A stretch of DNA of 64,000 nt, taken from the NCBI GenBank assembly GCA_029706075.1, contig JAINUG010000072.1, positions 3,762,799 to 3,826,798 of the forward strand, read 5' to 3'. This document shows, piece after piece, positions 35,983-48,284 of this stretch. Origin of the DNA: Aldrovandia affinis (Eukaryota; Chordata; Actinopteri; Notacanthiformes; Halosauridae). Position numbers and translations under genes: made by a program. The notes beneath the pieces were generated by a model. The model did not search any database and was not told where the DNA came from. It saw only the letters and a list, made by a program, of their open reading frames with translations. Each line of letters starts with the position of its first letter. The first letter of the stretch is position 1.

Positions 35983-36431
35983 TGTATATACTGTAGCATG
36001 TGGCTAATTATTCCCAGACCTCCGTATCCGTGCCAACAGCGGCAGCAGTACAGATACAGTAACGCAGCGTGCTGGAGCGCGCAGAGAGACCGAGGCAAAA
36101 TAAATACAACAACAGAGAGAGAGGCAGGGAGCTTTCATGACCAGAAGAGCAGGAGTGTGCAGTAGCTATGATACCCAGGAGTGTGGACAGACTGGGATAC
36201 AAGGCAGTGTGGGGGTAGCTGTGATACACAATTTTAGCCCCAGATTCTCTGAATACAAAGCTGGCAATCTTTGGAGACTATGACAACATAATGTCCGTGT
36301 TCATTTAATACATCTTGTAAGGATTTCTCTTGCACAGCCATTATGCCTTTTAGGATATGCAATATGTTGACCATAATATATGTACAATAATAATATGCAT
36401 ATGTATACAGTATAATGTATGTGGCAGGGTG
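35983..36431. other. Unique AT-rich sequence
   Basis: Nothing recognised. Confidence 0.4.
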
Positions 36432-36534
36432 TGTTTATACAGTTGTGTGCATGTGTGTGTGTATGTTTGCGGTGTATGCACCTGTTTGTCTATGTATGTG
36501 TGTGGTATGTAAGTATGTGTGCATACATGAATGT

Positions 36535-36568
<34 letters not shown>

Positions 36569-36700
36569 AAGTATGCATCCATACATGAATGCATGCATTA
36601 GTGTGTATGTGTGTGTGTGTGAGCACCTGTCTGTGCGTGTGTCTGTGCATGCGGGTACTGAGCGCATCTGTCTGTCTGTCCGTCTACCCACCCACGTGCA
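36432..36700. repeat. Complex (GT)n array
   Basis: GT/ATGT with a purer run at 36533-36568 and TCTG repeats near 36668. Confidence 0.9.
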
Positions 36701-38628
36701 CATGCCTATGTGCTGAACCGCGCCTGTGGAAAGTGCTGCTCCAGGTCGGAGCGGGCAGCCTCCCCTTGCTCCGGTGCGCTGGCAGCCAGGCCATGCAGAC
36801 GCCAGCTTCTCACCTTACCCTGCGACGGGCGGGAGGGGCTGCCAACCACAACATCTGGGCTGGGAGAGAGAGCCCTGCCTCAGCACCACACAGGGAACAA
36901 TGGCCTTCTATTTCCCCCAGGGCCCACCCAGGGCTAGCGTAGCCCCTTCCGCGCACGGACACCGCATGGCCCCTTCCGTGCGACAACATTCTATGGGCTT
37001 GCTTTTTTCTTTTACAACTATTTATATAGTGATTTTTTTTTTTATCTTGACGGGGGAACAGATGCCAATACACTCTACACACATGCTTGTCTTAAATTCA
37101 CATCTTGTGAAAGATAAACCCCCAAATAACCAACAACGATATCTTCATACACTCCCAAAGCACCACGAATAACCTTACTCACTAATCAGACTTGCCTATG
37201 TCTATTAATAGCAACTCAAGGTTGTATCAGCATTACAGCAGAACGCCGTGTGTCTGATGTAATGGCCGCCAGGTGCAGTGAACGCACGGTCTTCTGACTA
37301 CGCGGGTCCACAGCGAGGTGTCCCGCCCCCCACCACTGCCCGGTAAAAAAATGAAATCTGCCGGGTCAGCACTCTGCCGCTGCCGCGCAGTCGCGAGGTC
37401 CGTCCGCAAGGAAAACACATCAGGCCGTCACACTGTTGCTCTTGGAAACAGGTCTCTCCCTGTTTTCCTGCTGACACACCCCGGTGGTGGGACGTACAGA
37501 GACTTTGCCAGAACGCGGATGTCATTTTAGGCATGGTAACATTGCCCTAATGTTTTGGGGGGGGGGGTCTGCTATGTTGTGCAGCACCGGGTCAAAGCCT
37601 GATTAAAGGTCAATTACAATGTGTGCAGTGGGATTCACACCAGCTTTTTTCACTGCTACAGGTAGGCCAGACTGTGGAGGTATTGCATTCTTGGTTTGGC
37701 TTTTAACTTTGAGCCACGTGGTTAAAAGAAAATGAAATGGTATACTCATGTCCTTTTATGGTACATATAGACCAGCACGAAATCCTGAAATGGCATTTTT
37801 CTAAATCCCCAAATCACTTATTTAGAAAGGATTATTCTGATTAAAATGTGATTTCTACACCATAATCCATTCAAATCCCTTTGTACATAATCATGCTTTT
37901 TTTCTCTTTTTTCCCTCTAAATCTTCTTGTTATGGCACTGTACTGGGTCTCAAGTGGTGACTAAAATATTTAACCCTTTACAGACAGAAACATATCAAGC
38001 CCTGTTCACTAGAAAGCAGTGTGCTTTGGAGTTTTAATTTGAAGTGAAATGTGCTTGGGAGTCCTGGAGAATACAGATGACACCAGATAACACTGACAGA
38101 TGTGGAGTTTGATTAGATGGTGCTTAATGACTTCTACAACCAAATAGTCTGGGAATAATTGCAATTATTTAAAAAAAGAAAGAAAACAATTTCCGTATCA
38201 AGCCCTGGACAGCTATGACCCAAGCAGGGGTAAACAGTCTTGCGCGTATCATCAATTTAAAAAACTTGGAACAATTTAATTCATAGTTTTTAAGACCACC
38301 ATCTGTTTAATTAAGCAATTTCAAGATAATCTGTAAAGAATTTGGGGCTATTCAGCATTCCCCATGGATAACAGCTGGCTATTGTGGCCATTACTGGATA
38401 CATTGATTTGAATGTGGAAAAAGTGTAGCCAATTGCTCCAAATAATTAGACACATTTTAGACAACAATGTCTGAACCTAACGTAATATACTAAGCAAGAT
38501 TAATACATTTGGAGCAGGTGCTGGGTGTTAGTTTGCTGAATTTAGGTGTAAACCAGAGAATAAGACTGGGGTGAAACATTTTTGTTTCGTTTCGAGTAAA
38601 GCATGGGACAAGTAAATCGCGTAGAAAC
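36701..38628. other. Unique sequence, GC-rich then AT-rich
   Basis: GC-rich to about 37000, then AT-rich from 37660 with T-rich tracts. No supported exon. G run at 37557-37567. Confidence 0.4.
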
Positions 38629-38715
38629 CAAGCACCATATATATTGGGACATCCCCCAATATTCAGATATAAAATGAAAACTGTCCCCCAATGTTGACTC
38701 CATGATTACGGCCTT
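38629..38715 (-). mobile_element. Degenerate copy of the CAAGGCCG hAT-type MITE
   Basis: Read on the minus strand it begins CAAGGCCGTAAT. It then has GAGTCAACATTGGGGGAC and ATATCTGAATATTGGGGGAT, as in the 52996-53115 copy. The far end is CAAGC and the target duplication is blurred, so this is an older insertion. Confidence 0.7.
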
Positions 38716-39881
38716 GGAAGGGACCTTTCTACTTTTGTCCAGGACATGACATTTTCTAATGTCGTGTACAGTTCGTGACGTGACTATAAAATGTAAACAG
38801 CGCCCTCTATCCAACATAAACGGGAATGCCAGATGTCATCTCGACCGAGTAGAATACATACAGTACAGTCACACAGCAGACTACACTTGAGCGAGAGCGA
38901 CGTTCTAAACAGAAACGCACTCCCTAAATAACACGCGTATGGCTTTCCTCCATGTCTCGCTTACTTGCACAGTGACACACATAAACACGGCACTCGGGAA
39001 AATAAACGCTGAGATCGTGGAGTAAATCTCAACAGCTTGAGATAGAGGGGCTCCCTAATCCATGTCAAACACACTTAGCCAGATTCACACGCAAGGCTAG
39101 AGCCTATAGGCTCCTTGGAACAAAATAAAACCTGAAGTAATTCAACGATCACGAGATCGCGTTCAGTCAAAATGTAGAAGATCCATCACTATCGACATTT
39201 TACGAGTCAAATTCGATGCAAAATGCACAAAGTCCAGGTTGTCGAGTAAAGCGTCAATTCCATATCAATGGACAATCGCGTCAGCTCGATATCACACAAT
39301 TTTCAACATGACACGAAAAACAGCAGATATCTTGTTATCGTTCTTTGCTATTTAAAACAACAAACTGCTGCTGTTTCGACACACCGAGTAAACAAGTACA
39401 ATTTAGCAATCTATGCATGTTTCTGTTTCTGTTGTAAATGTAGCCTATAACTGACACTTTCGATTGAAGCAGTCATTCGTTGCACATGGGACCTCGCCAT
39501 CCATACATATAAACAAGGTTGTGTTGACGTGAGATATAATAATTAATCACATCAATCGATCAGTTATGGCACAGTGCTTAGAAAAACACAAGTGGCCAAC
39601 ATACTTCAAATGATATAAACAGGATAGTAAAGTGCAGACTAAAAGAGCGTGACACAAACTGACTGTATCGCCCACTGCTTCATGATTCATGCTACGCCGA
39701 ATATAGCCCACATTTACTTTTGCATGCTTGCTGCTGTAGCTTTAGTACCCTTGTCGCTGCAACCGCATCGGCCCACGACTAATTCGAATTTAAAAATAAA
39801 AATAAAAGATAGTTGTTACATATCCAGATTATATTCGTTCATACCAATCGTGCCGTTCAAGTGATCAATTTTCTTACTTAC
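38716..39881. other. Unique AT-rich sequence downstream of a minus-strand donor
   Basis: Moderately CpG-rich for its AT content. If the exon at 39882-40130 is real, this is the start of its intron. Confidence 0.35.
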
Positions 39882-40130
39882 CGACTAGTTTCATTTCATG
39901 AGAAAAAAAACGTCCTCCGTTATTAATCCCTTGTCGCTGTCACCTCCGAAAGATGCACACAGACCGACGGGTCGAGACGATAGCGAGTAGGCTAATGTCT
40001 GCGTTGTAGGTTGTACTGCAGTCGGTCCCCTCTCTAATGTTCATTCAGTCGCTGGACAGCCAGTAACTGAACGAAGTGTAAAGCGAGCGCTCAAGTCAAA
40101 GTCGGTCAAAACACTACACGCCTACCAATT
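39882..40130 (-). other. Candidate minus-strand non-coding first exon
   Basis: On the minus strand a CpG-bearing stretch ends in ACTAGTCG|GTAAGTAAG, close to the ideal donor (exon end at 39882). The only nearby ATG is quickly stopped, so this would be untranslated. In mammals DAAM2 lies head-to-head with KIF6, so a DAAM2 5' UTR exon is a possible reading; no DAAM2 coding exon was found to the left. A TATAAAAG on the + strand at 40171-40178 suggests the region may instead, or also, be a plus-strand promoter. Confidence 0.3.
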
Positions 40131-42091
40131 CGAGATCTTAAAGGCGCCGCACATTAATGTATCCGCACGCTATAAAAGGACAGTGTTGTAAACAAGTGCC
40201 TCTCTCTCTCCAACCATGTAGAGAAAAACGACACACGAACCTCTTACCCATTTAATCATACAAGCATTACGGATTATTCACGCATCATATAGGCAGACCG
40301 GTTATGTGCTGAGAGCAGGGCATGGAGGAATGCACGGAAATATAACGGGTAACTAGGAGTTAATTGGGGTGTGGACGTTTATATTTTTCAATCATTTGCT
40401 ATAGATCAGTGTGCCATATTCAAAGTGTAAACACTGTAGAGTAATTAAGCTGTTATCATGTTAAGAAATTTGTTTACATGTTCTATGTTAAATTGATTTG
40501 TTTATTTAAGCCGCACCCTATGTGGCAACCAAAAATTCCTGTCATCATAACTCATAGATTTTTTTCTTCATAATTGAAATGCTTCTTATTGTACCCTAGA
40601 AGGGAGTTGTCCGCCGGTTATCATTTCGAAGGGTCTCAGCATGTGCTTCTCACTAAATATTTAATCTGCAAAAATATGAAGAAACATAATGACTCGGGAT
40701 TACGATTAATAATCCCTCATTAATTGCACATTCTGAGGAGACATTTTGACAGTGGCCCTCAAATAGAGAGATGAACATTTAATGGGTAGAAAACAATAAC
40801 ATTTAATGAATGGGTAAAAAACAATAACAATTTACTTGGATGCGAGACGTATGAGAGACTGCCCTTCCCTCAAAACCTATGTTTTTTGGGGCAGGGAAAT
40901 ATAGACAAAAAAACATAATGAAGGACTCGGGAATGTGCATGGAATTACAAACAGGATGATGCACGAGCAGAGCAGAATGGAATGAAAACAACGTGAAAAC
41001 GCAACGACAGGCCGTATCAATACAGTTTTATTTTTCTGTATCCAGTCAACATACCATTAATATTTCAAAATTCCCCTTGTGCTTGCATGTCAGCTCCAGC
41101 ACTGATGGATACATCTCGCATCGTTTTTTTCCCCCCGACAGGAATCGGGAGTCGTCGTCCGGCTCTGTTGTTGATTACATAGCGAGACGAACACTGGGAT
41201 CCCTTCGCGTGGAGGGCCTGTAGCTCCCTCTCCGCCTCATTCCGCGGGCCCCTGTTAAATCGCTTAAGATGACGACAACTCCGCGATCACATTCTCTCGC
41301 GGGTGGCTCAGTACTGTGAGGTATTGCGATAATGTCACGCTGTGACAGGGCAAGACGGGTTGAAAGGGCGAAGTGCCAGTCCGTGTGGCGGCGCCGCAGG
41401 GCATCTCCATAAAACTCCTCTTCTCGGGACCCGCTGAAGCGCTTTAAAGCGATAGGGCAAGGAGTAGCTACACCGTCCACCCATGCAGAGCAGGACCTGT
41501 CAGAGCAGAGTTGACATTATACAGTGGAACAGAGCGATTTTTCCCCAGGGAGAAACATGATCTTCAGACCAAGATTACTCCCCTCGATGCTCAAAACTGA
41601 AGGATTCCAAATTTATAATCCAGAGCGTATAATATATCAACAGGGAATTAGTCTCACATTAAGGACCGTCACTCCGACCGTAACCTTAGCCCCAATGGTT
41701 AACCCCGAGACTCTCTCTCAGCCCACCTCTCCATCACCGGCCTCAATTCATTTTAGCAATCAAACTGTTTTGAGAACCGTATTCATGTCATACAGTTACA
41801 CTGCCCTGCCACGCTAACCATGTTTGAAGCGGAATTCATCACATACAGAATTGAGGAAAATTAAGTGCTTTTCCATCATTCCAACCAAGAGGGGATATGT
41901 ATACCAGGCTAGGGACACACTTATCCTGGCTTTAGCCCTCTCTCTGGAGGGAACGGGCATACTGTGGCAGACCTATTCTGTTACACTGACATCCCTTCAC
42001 TTCTCCAGACAGTGGCCCTCCAAGCAGGTACAACAACATTGAGAAGATGGGGAGATGAAGGTTTCTGGAAATCCTGGGCTTTCATAACTAA
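40131..42091. other. Unique sequence
   Basis: It includes the TATA-like site at 40171 and a near-duplicate of AACATTTAATG(GG/AA)T at 40776 and 40799. CpG-rich near 41110-41420. No supported exon. Confidence 0.4.
40171..40178 (+). promoter_or_regulatory. TATA-box-like site
   Basis: TATAAAAG sits in a locally CpG-containing stretch (39880-40260). A start site would be expected near 40200. No plus-strand exon with a donor was identified downstream, so its function is unproven. Confidence 0.25.
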
Positions 42092-42230
42092 TGGTTCTCA
42101 GTGGGTAGAGCATGACGCTGACAATGCTTAGGTTGTGGGTTCGATTCCCATTGGGGCCACATATACTGGAAAATATATGCATTCATTACTGTAAGTCACT
42201 TTGGGTAAAAGCGTCTGCTAAATGGCATAT
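42092..42230 (+). mobile_element. SINE family A, near complete
   Basis: Plus-strand copy with AGTGGGTAGAGCATGACGC, B-box GGTTCGATTCC, then GTAAGTCACTTTGGGTAAAA and GCGTCTGCTAAATGGCATAT. It is followed by a short TA repeat (42236-42246). Confidence 0.87.
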
Positions 42231-42439
42231 CCAGTATATATATATAATTTGATGATGCAGGGGAAAGGATGGTGGGGCAGGGGGTATAACCTGAGACTTG
42301 AGAATCATAGACCTCATCACAGGCCAAAATTTATCATCTCAGACCTAACTTGAAAATCGCAGGCCATAACCTCAGAACCCCAGACCCAATTTGAGAATCA
42401 CAGACTTTGCCAACTTACGAATCATAAAGTTTAATTTGG

Positions 42440-43720
42440 AAATCAAAGAAAGAACTTGTAGATCATTTGGTGTTTTGGTGAGGGTGGTGGAAAAGCTGTC
42501 TCAGGCTCCAGTCCAGAACTCTCATAAGTGTTACATTGGGTTGAGATCTGGTGACTGAGAAAGCCATGGCATATCATTTTCATGCTCATCAAACCATTCA
42601 GTGACCACTCGTGCCAAGGGCCGTATCCAGGAGTCGAGAATTACCGAGGTCATGAGACCTAGCCCCTCTAGGGGGGTTTGTCACGAGAAATGTCACTAAG
42701 AAATATTTTATGTAATCAGTCTACCCTTGTAGCTAATTCACTACAAGAGCAGTAGACTGTCATGATTTTATGAATGGCCACTAAAAATGCACACTAAAAT
42801 GTAGCTAGCTTTGTGCCTATCACCACTGTCAATGTATGCTATGTTAAATTAGCCTATCACCACTGTAAAGTCTGTGGTTTGTGTAACAGTCAGCTAGACA
42901 GAGACAGCTAAGTTTGGCTAGCGACTGCACAAAACTACACACAATGTAGCTATCAACAGATGATCTCTGGAGATGAATAGCATTAATCTGGTTATAATAC
43001 AAGCAGTCAACTTTTTTATAATGTGAGAGATTTCTACACCTACAGCTCCGCTTGGCTTCAGATCAGCAGTCTGAGTTATAACTCCCGTTGTGCAGCAAAG
43101 TCGTCCCAAGTGTCACTGCGTCATCTTTGCTGAGCAAAGATTTTGTAGTAACGATGAGATCCGTAGTACGTTCCAGTACGGGTCCACTTCACCACCACAC
43201 ACACACACACAGAAGTAATAACGATGGCGGTGATCAGGCGAGCAAGCGGTAATCTTGGCTTTGTACAAACTCTTTGCTATACCGAAGCAAAGTCATTTTA
43301 TGTACAGTAGTTCACCACTTTTATTCAGTATTACACTGAATCAGTATGTATAAAAAAAAAATAATAAAATAAAAAACACCAAGGAAAAAATACCAAGGTC
43401 ATGACCTCGGTGTCCTCAATGGTAGATACGGCCATGCTCGTGCCCTGTGGATGCTGCATTAGCATCTTGGAAGAGACAACTCCCATTAGGATTTAAATGC
43501 TTCACCATAGGATGAAGGTGATCACTCAGAAGAGTGATCAACTCAGGTATTTACCTTGCCCTATGAGGGGTTGAGTGGACCAAAACCATGCCAAGCACCA
43601 TAACAGCATCCCAATGGTCCCACTGTGGATTTCAATAGGACTGGAATAGCATGAGACTTGGTGGAACCAGACATCAGACACAGGCCAAGGGAGCATGGGG
43701 TTGAAATGTATTGGTCCACT
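42440..43720 (-). mobile_element. Tc1/mariner-type transposon relic (interrupted)
   Basis: Read on the minus strand, 43437-43720 and 42440-42615 together resemble the inner part of a common teleost Tc1-like transposon. The first piece carries the string for ATGCCAAGCA and GGTCCACTCAACCCCTCAT. The second carries TCACCAGATCTCAACCCAAT and the CACCACCCTCACC stretch. The 54255-54650 copy shares these segments in the same order. Stops and indels break any transposase frame, so this is a dead copy. A hAT-type element is inserted in the middle at 42616-43436. The outer limits are approximate. Confidence 0.7.
42616..43436. mobile_element. Non-autonomous hAT-type element nested in Tc1 relic
   Basis: The termini are inverted repeats. 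The left end reads AAGGGCCGTATCCAGGAGTC and the right end, reverse-complemented, CATGGCCGTATC; each is followed further in by ACCGAGGTCATGA. The 8-bp sequence CTCGTGCC flanks the element on both sides (42608-42615 and 43437-43444), the target duplication size of hAT elements. Removing the element and one duplicate restores a continuous Tc1-like sequence. The interior (821 bp) has no long transposase frame, so it is non-autonomous. The exact end is uncertain by one base, because related copies begin CAAGG. Confidence 0.78.
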
Positions 43721-44039
43721 GAAATATATTCCTCCTGTTCTAAGGGGATTGTATTTTTGACTGGTTGGCTGAGCTAAACAATCAAAGTAAGAGTGTACGA
43801 GGATATCGCTCTGTTTTCCTTAAATCCACCTGCCCTGCTTCCCCCAAAGAGTGGTGTCATTACACATGAATCCCTTTCCCACTGCATTATGCATTAAGGG
43901 CTCTGTTCAACCTAGCCCCTCCGTGCTTTGCTGTTAACTTTTATTAAACGCATTCAAGAAAATGTTATATATTCTACAATTTATTTCACATGCAATGTTT
44001 TTGTTATGATGTATTTAAGCAATCGCCAAACTGTGGTAA

Positions 44040-44310
44040 ATCAAATGCCAAAATAAACACTTGTTAAATGCCCTTCCTCAAAGCCAAGGACAGAACACGG
44101 TGTGGGTAGAATACAGGAGCCTGCAGGGGGGCCCTGGCCCAGGCTAGGAGAGTCCCAGCTGGGCAGGTGGGGGCTCGTTGGAAAGGGGAGGCCAGGGGCT
44201 ATCAATGGTGCTTGGCCTGGAAAACCACTGATGGGCACTCGTGGTACTGCACCCAATTACTGGATCCAGTACGTCCCACTGTCTGATTATGACCTCTCTG
44301 GACCAGGTAC
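44040..44310. mobile_element. Degenerate Tc1-type MITE copy
   Basis: ATGCCAAAATAAACACTTG near the left end resembles the sub-terminal part of the TACAGGTAACTGCC family. GGAGAGTCCCAGCTGGGCAG and GGTACTGCACCCAATTACTG follow, as in the other copies. The right terminus is not clear. Confidence 0.5.
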
Positions 44311-44979
44311 TGGTTTTGTCTAGACCGGGGTTCTCTTCAGGCACGCCTCCACTGTCCTTGTATTGTATTCCCTTCCAGCAGCTTGCTCACTATTCTAGTG
44401 CTCACCTGCCCCATTTCAGGCCCTCGTCACCTCTCACTGCCCCTGCCTCCCTCCCTGCTGTCCCACACTGGCTTCTGCTCAAGCCCCCGGGCCATTCAGC
44501 TCCTCCGCTCTGCTCACCACACTGGGATTTTCCCACCTTCAATCTCTGCCTCTTTATTCACAGCCACTCTTGGCTGGGCTTAGTTTTTCCACTGCTCTGT
44601 TCTCTCTCTTTCTTCCGGGACAGGGATGGCTATCCTGGCTCTCTCTGAGGGGTACCTGCCAAGGCGCCCCCCCGTCATCTGTTCCACTCTCTCTGTACAT
44701 GCCCCCCCCCCTGCTATATTGTCTCTGACCCCCGTTTCCCCTCTCTCTCTCTCCTCTCTGGTATACTGTCTCCTCTGTCCCTCTCTCTCTTTCTCTCCTC
44801 TCTGGTATACTGTGTCCTGTCCCCCTTTACTGTCCATACCCCCTCTCTCTCTTCCCTTTAATGTTCTTGCCCCCTCTCTCTCTCCTCTCTGTTTCTCCTC
44901 AGAAGGACCAGTCAGGCTTCCTCTTCCTCTCCTCTCTTGCCCCCCAGTGGTGAAAGATGTCTCTCACTTAACCCCCACC

Positions 44980-44980
<1 letters not shown>
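44311..44980. other. CT-rich sequence with TCTGGTATACTGT repeats
   Basis: Pyrimidine-rich from 44590 to 44930. CTCCTCTCTGGTATACTGT occurs at 44751 and 44795 in a loose array of roughly 44 bases. Confidence 0.6.

Positions 44981-45020
<40 letters not shown>
44981..45020. repeat. (AC)n microsatellite
   Basis: Nearly pure AC run. Confidence 0.96.
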
Positions 45021-45021
<1 letters not shown>

Positions 45022-45039
45022 CACTCCTTCAGCGTATTA

Positions 45040-45300
45040 TAATACATCACAACTGTTCTGTTTTCTCAGATGGCTTGTTTGTTTTTCTCAGGCAATCCCT
45101 CACAAGATGTGTTTTCTCTGCACCCTGGTTTGTGTCAGGGATGCATATGGTGTTGCATAGTTATAATTACAGTGTGTAATTACATTAAGAGTTCCCTGTG
45201 TGTGTTGATTCCTGTCGAAATGATCTGCAATTATGGCGAACACAATAAAGCCATTTTCAATTTAATTGCAGACTTTGGGTTTGTAAAAAAAGAAAGAAAA
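45040..45300. promoter_or_regulatory. Possible conserved non-coding enhancer
   Basis: Unique AT-rich stretch with TATAATTACAGTGTGTAATT, ACATTAAG and TTTAATTGCAG cores. No frame or repeat. The call is from motif density only. Confidence 0.3.
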
Positions 45301-48062
45301 AAAAGAAAAAAATGTATTAAGGCCATGTTTTTGAAATTGAGGAGGAAATGTTTACATAAGGCTCTCCGTGCAACTTCGCAGCTTCCCCACCAGACAACAT
45401 TTGATCAGATTAGTAATGGATGAGCAATCACAAAACACAACACACACATTTACGCGCCACCGTAGAGAAGTGAACTGGTTTCGATGCTCCGGCTTAATAT
45501 AGATCAACGGTTGCTGTTGACCTGTTGGCGATGGCGATGACGGAGTTCACATCTGCGAGCGATAAAGGGTGTTAATTCCGTGTTGTCAGAGGAGCGACTG
45601 CTCTTCTCTCTGTTCGCTCTATTCGAGCTTGCGTTCTCTCGCGCCCGCGCCACAGATGGCTTTCATTTCCACGCTGTGCTTCGGGGCCCACACCCTGGAG
45701 AGGATCGGGGGGGGGGGACTTTCTGACGGGCATCCTCCGGGAGCCGATCCCCCGAGATTCTCTACGCCTGGCTGCTGTTCACTGCTCTTGGAGCGGGGTG
45801 TTTTCGGTTAGCAGGGACCTGACTCACATCCATTCTGCTCTTGAAAAGGGCAGACTCCGAGCCCTGTCACTGAGCGGGGATCTCTGCTCTCGATAGGGCA
45901 TTGTTGTGGAGCGGGCCTCACCCCAGAGCAGAACCAGGACAGAGTGCAGCTCAGAGGGGGCACAAAATGAACTGACCACTGCCGTCACAAAAGCCATCCA
46001 TTGATCATCAGACATGGGGGCTCGGTCACACGGTTGCCTAGGAGATCTCTAGACCTCAAGAGCAAGAGACCCCTCCCCCCCTTGTGATGGGAGGGGCTGG
46101 GGACATCACAGAGAGAACTATGGAGAGGACCGGCCGCTGATAAAAAGAGTCACATTGTGCGATGTAAGCAATCTACAAAATGAGTTTATCCTCACGAGGC
46201 GGCTGCGTGGAAAACAAATGTAAAGCCAGTTCTCCGGATGCACACCTCCTGCCACGCGCAGGACGCAGCGAAGACAGACGAACCGCGGAGTCTCCCAGGA
46301 TGCATCGCTTCGACCTGGCACTGGGGCCGACGAGGCACCCTGGGCCCGCTCCGCGTCTGCTGCCGGTTGTGGCCCGGCGCCAGACAGTAGCCGTCTCGTT
46401 GGCAGGCGCCCGCGGCCCCATGTAAAGGACAGAACGGGCCTCTGGGCTTCCTGTGCGCCCCCCGTCTCCCGAACGGCAGGGGGCTGGCTCTGATAACGGT
46501 GTCACTGCTGCCTTGCGTCAGTCCACAGAGGAGGTGCCCCAGCAGCAAACTCTTTCTCCCATTCATCCAGACTTACAGAGTCCCTCTTTTATGTCTTTCT
46601 CTTTTTCTGTTTTTCGGTCTTTTTTCTAGTTTTCGGGCCACTTTCTCCTTCCTTAGTTCTAACTCTTTGTTTTTCCCCCTTCACTTCCACGGTCTGTATT
46701 CCAGATGCCTCTTGCTCTCTTTCTCCTTTTTTTTCTGTCCATTCTTTTTCTGAAAAGATGTTGGCGTTTCAGCCGCTGCAAACCAAGAAACCTATTTATA
46801 CCCTGCAGTTTGGGTGTTTAGTGCTCTTTAGGGCTCTGGGCTCAGGCTCGCAGGCCTTGCGCTGTGAGAAACTGCAGCCAAGCGGCAGGGAGAGGTCCCG
46901 GCTCTCCCCTGCCCACCTTCTAAAAGTGTAACCGCAGGCAGCTGACACGCTCCGCACGCCGGGCTGGGGAGGGAAGGGCTGGGCAGAGCGGCCTCCACAC
47001 TGCCTCTCTCAAGGCTCTCTTTATCTCTCTCTTTCTGTCGCTCTCACTCTCACTGTCACTCTCTCTCTCTGTCGCTCTCACTGTCACTGTCACTCACTTC
47101 CTCTCTCTCTCTCTCTCTCTGGGATGGGCAGAGCGGAGATTGCAGAATGAACACAACCTGTGCTGTCTGGGCAGCCAGGTCTGCTGGTGTCTGCCAGTCT
47201 CGATGGCCGGGCTGTGCTAAGTCTGTACTTTGTCAATGTTTTACGCACTTTATGATTTTTCACTGTGATCAGATAGTCTGCCATGGTGTATTCTCTGTTT
47301 GGGGCCAGATAACATTCCATTTTGCCTTGCGTTTTTGATTGTTTGTAATGTAACGTTCGTGTTGTTGTATAACTTGGTTGCTGTGGTGTTACTGCGCTGT
47401 CCTGAGGCTGCTTGTTGTCAGTGGATGTCAGTAGCGTCAGCCTCAGTACCAGCTGGCTGAGTGGGCTCTTTTCTGGGCTCATCGCTTGGCATTCCAGGGC
47501 TTTATAATGATAGGAGTGGGAGTCGCTATTTTTTAAAAATGGATCCAGAATTAAATGAGAAAATATATTTTTCCCCCTCACACTCTGTCTATGCTCTCTC
47601 TCCCATTCTCTCTCCCTCTCTCTGCTCCAGGGCAAAAATCACCCCAGAAAAACCCCCAAAACAGAAACGTATACATTCTCCACACACAATTTAATTATTG
47701 CTCTCTGTCCCGAGACCGAATCCCCCGTGCAGCCGTGTGCAGAATCCAGCTCTTCCCAAAATATAGAAACTCCATGTCCACCCCTCCACCCCCTCCAGGC
47801 ACAGCAAAGAAGGAGCTTTCCCGACTTTTCCCATTCGTCATGCCCGCCTGCGCCAAGCCAAACGTGGCACGCGAGCCCCAGCAGGTGTAGAGAAACCTGC
47901 GTCTGCTCACTCCCCCCCCCCCCCCCCCACACATCAACAGTGCCCATATAATCCCTCCGTTTACCTGCTTATGTCACAGCCTCATTGTGCTCGTCAGTGT
48001 TAAAACACACACACACACACACAAGAGGATAGTCTGAAAGAGGTATTTACATTGTTTTACAG
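45301..48062. other. Unique sequence with CT-rich tracts
   Basis: CT-rich at 47015-47120, C run at 47913-47928 and (AC)n at 48005-48023. CpG-rich near 45600-45670 and 46200-46420. No supported exon; the 181-codon minus frame at 47090-47635 has no known motif. Confidence 0.4.
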
Positions 48063-48284
48063 AACTGTCATATCACGCAAGAGCTCATGCAAGACACAAT
48101 GGGAGAGCTTGATGATCTGCTATTTAATGATATACTAATATTTACAAATGGCAAATGTAGTAGTAGTAGTAATAATAATAATAATACATTTAAGTAACGG
48201 CTGTCATCTAAATCACAAGGCAGAGAGGTGTTCTGGCTGGAAAATCTGCTCTCTCTAGGCCCAATCAAATTATATTCGGATTTC
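48063..48284. repeat. 222-bp duplicated segment, copy 1
   Basis: From AACTGTCATATCACGCAAGA to TTATATTCGGATTTC this matches 50302-50525 almost throughout. The copies differ by scattered substitutions and by the length of an inner (TAG/TAA)n microsatellite (48160-48186). No tRNA-like head, inverted termini or frame were seen, so the class is unknown. Confidence 0.85.

Noticed and set aside
1-39881. DAAM2 coding exons on the minus strand
   Set aside because: I looked for the conserved N-terminal DAAM segment by eye and saw none. Only possible untranslated exons are noted.
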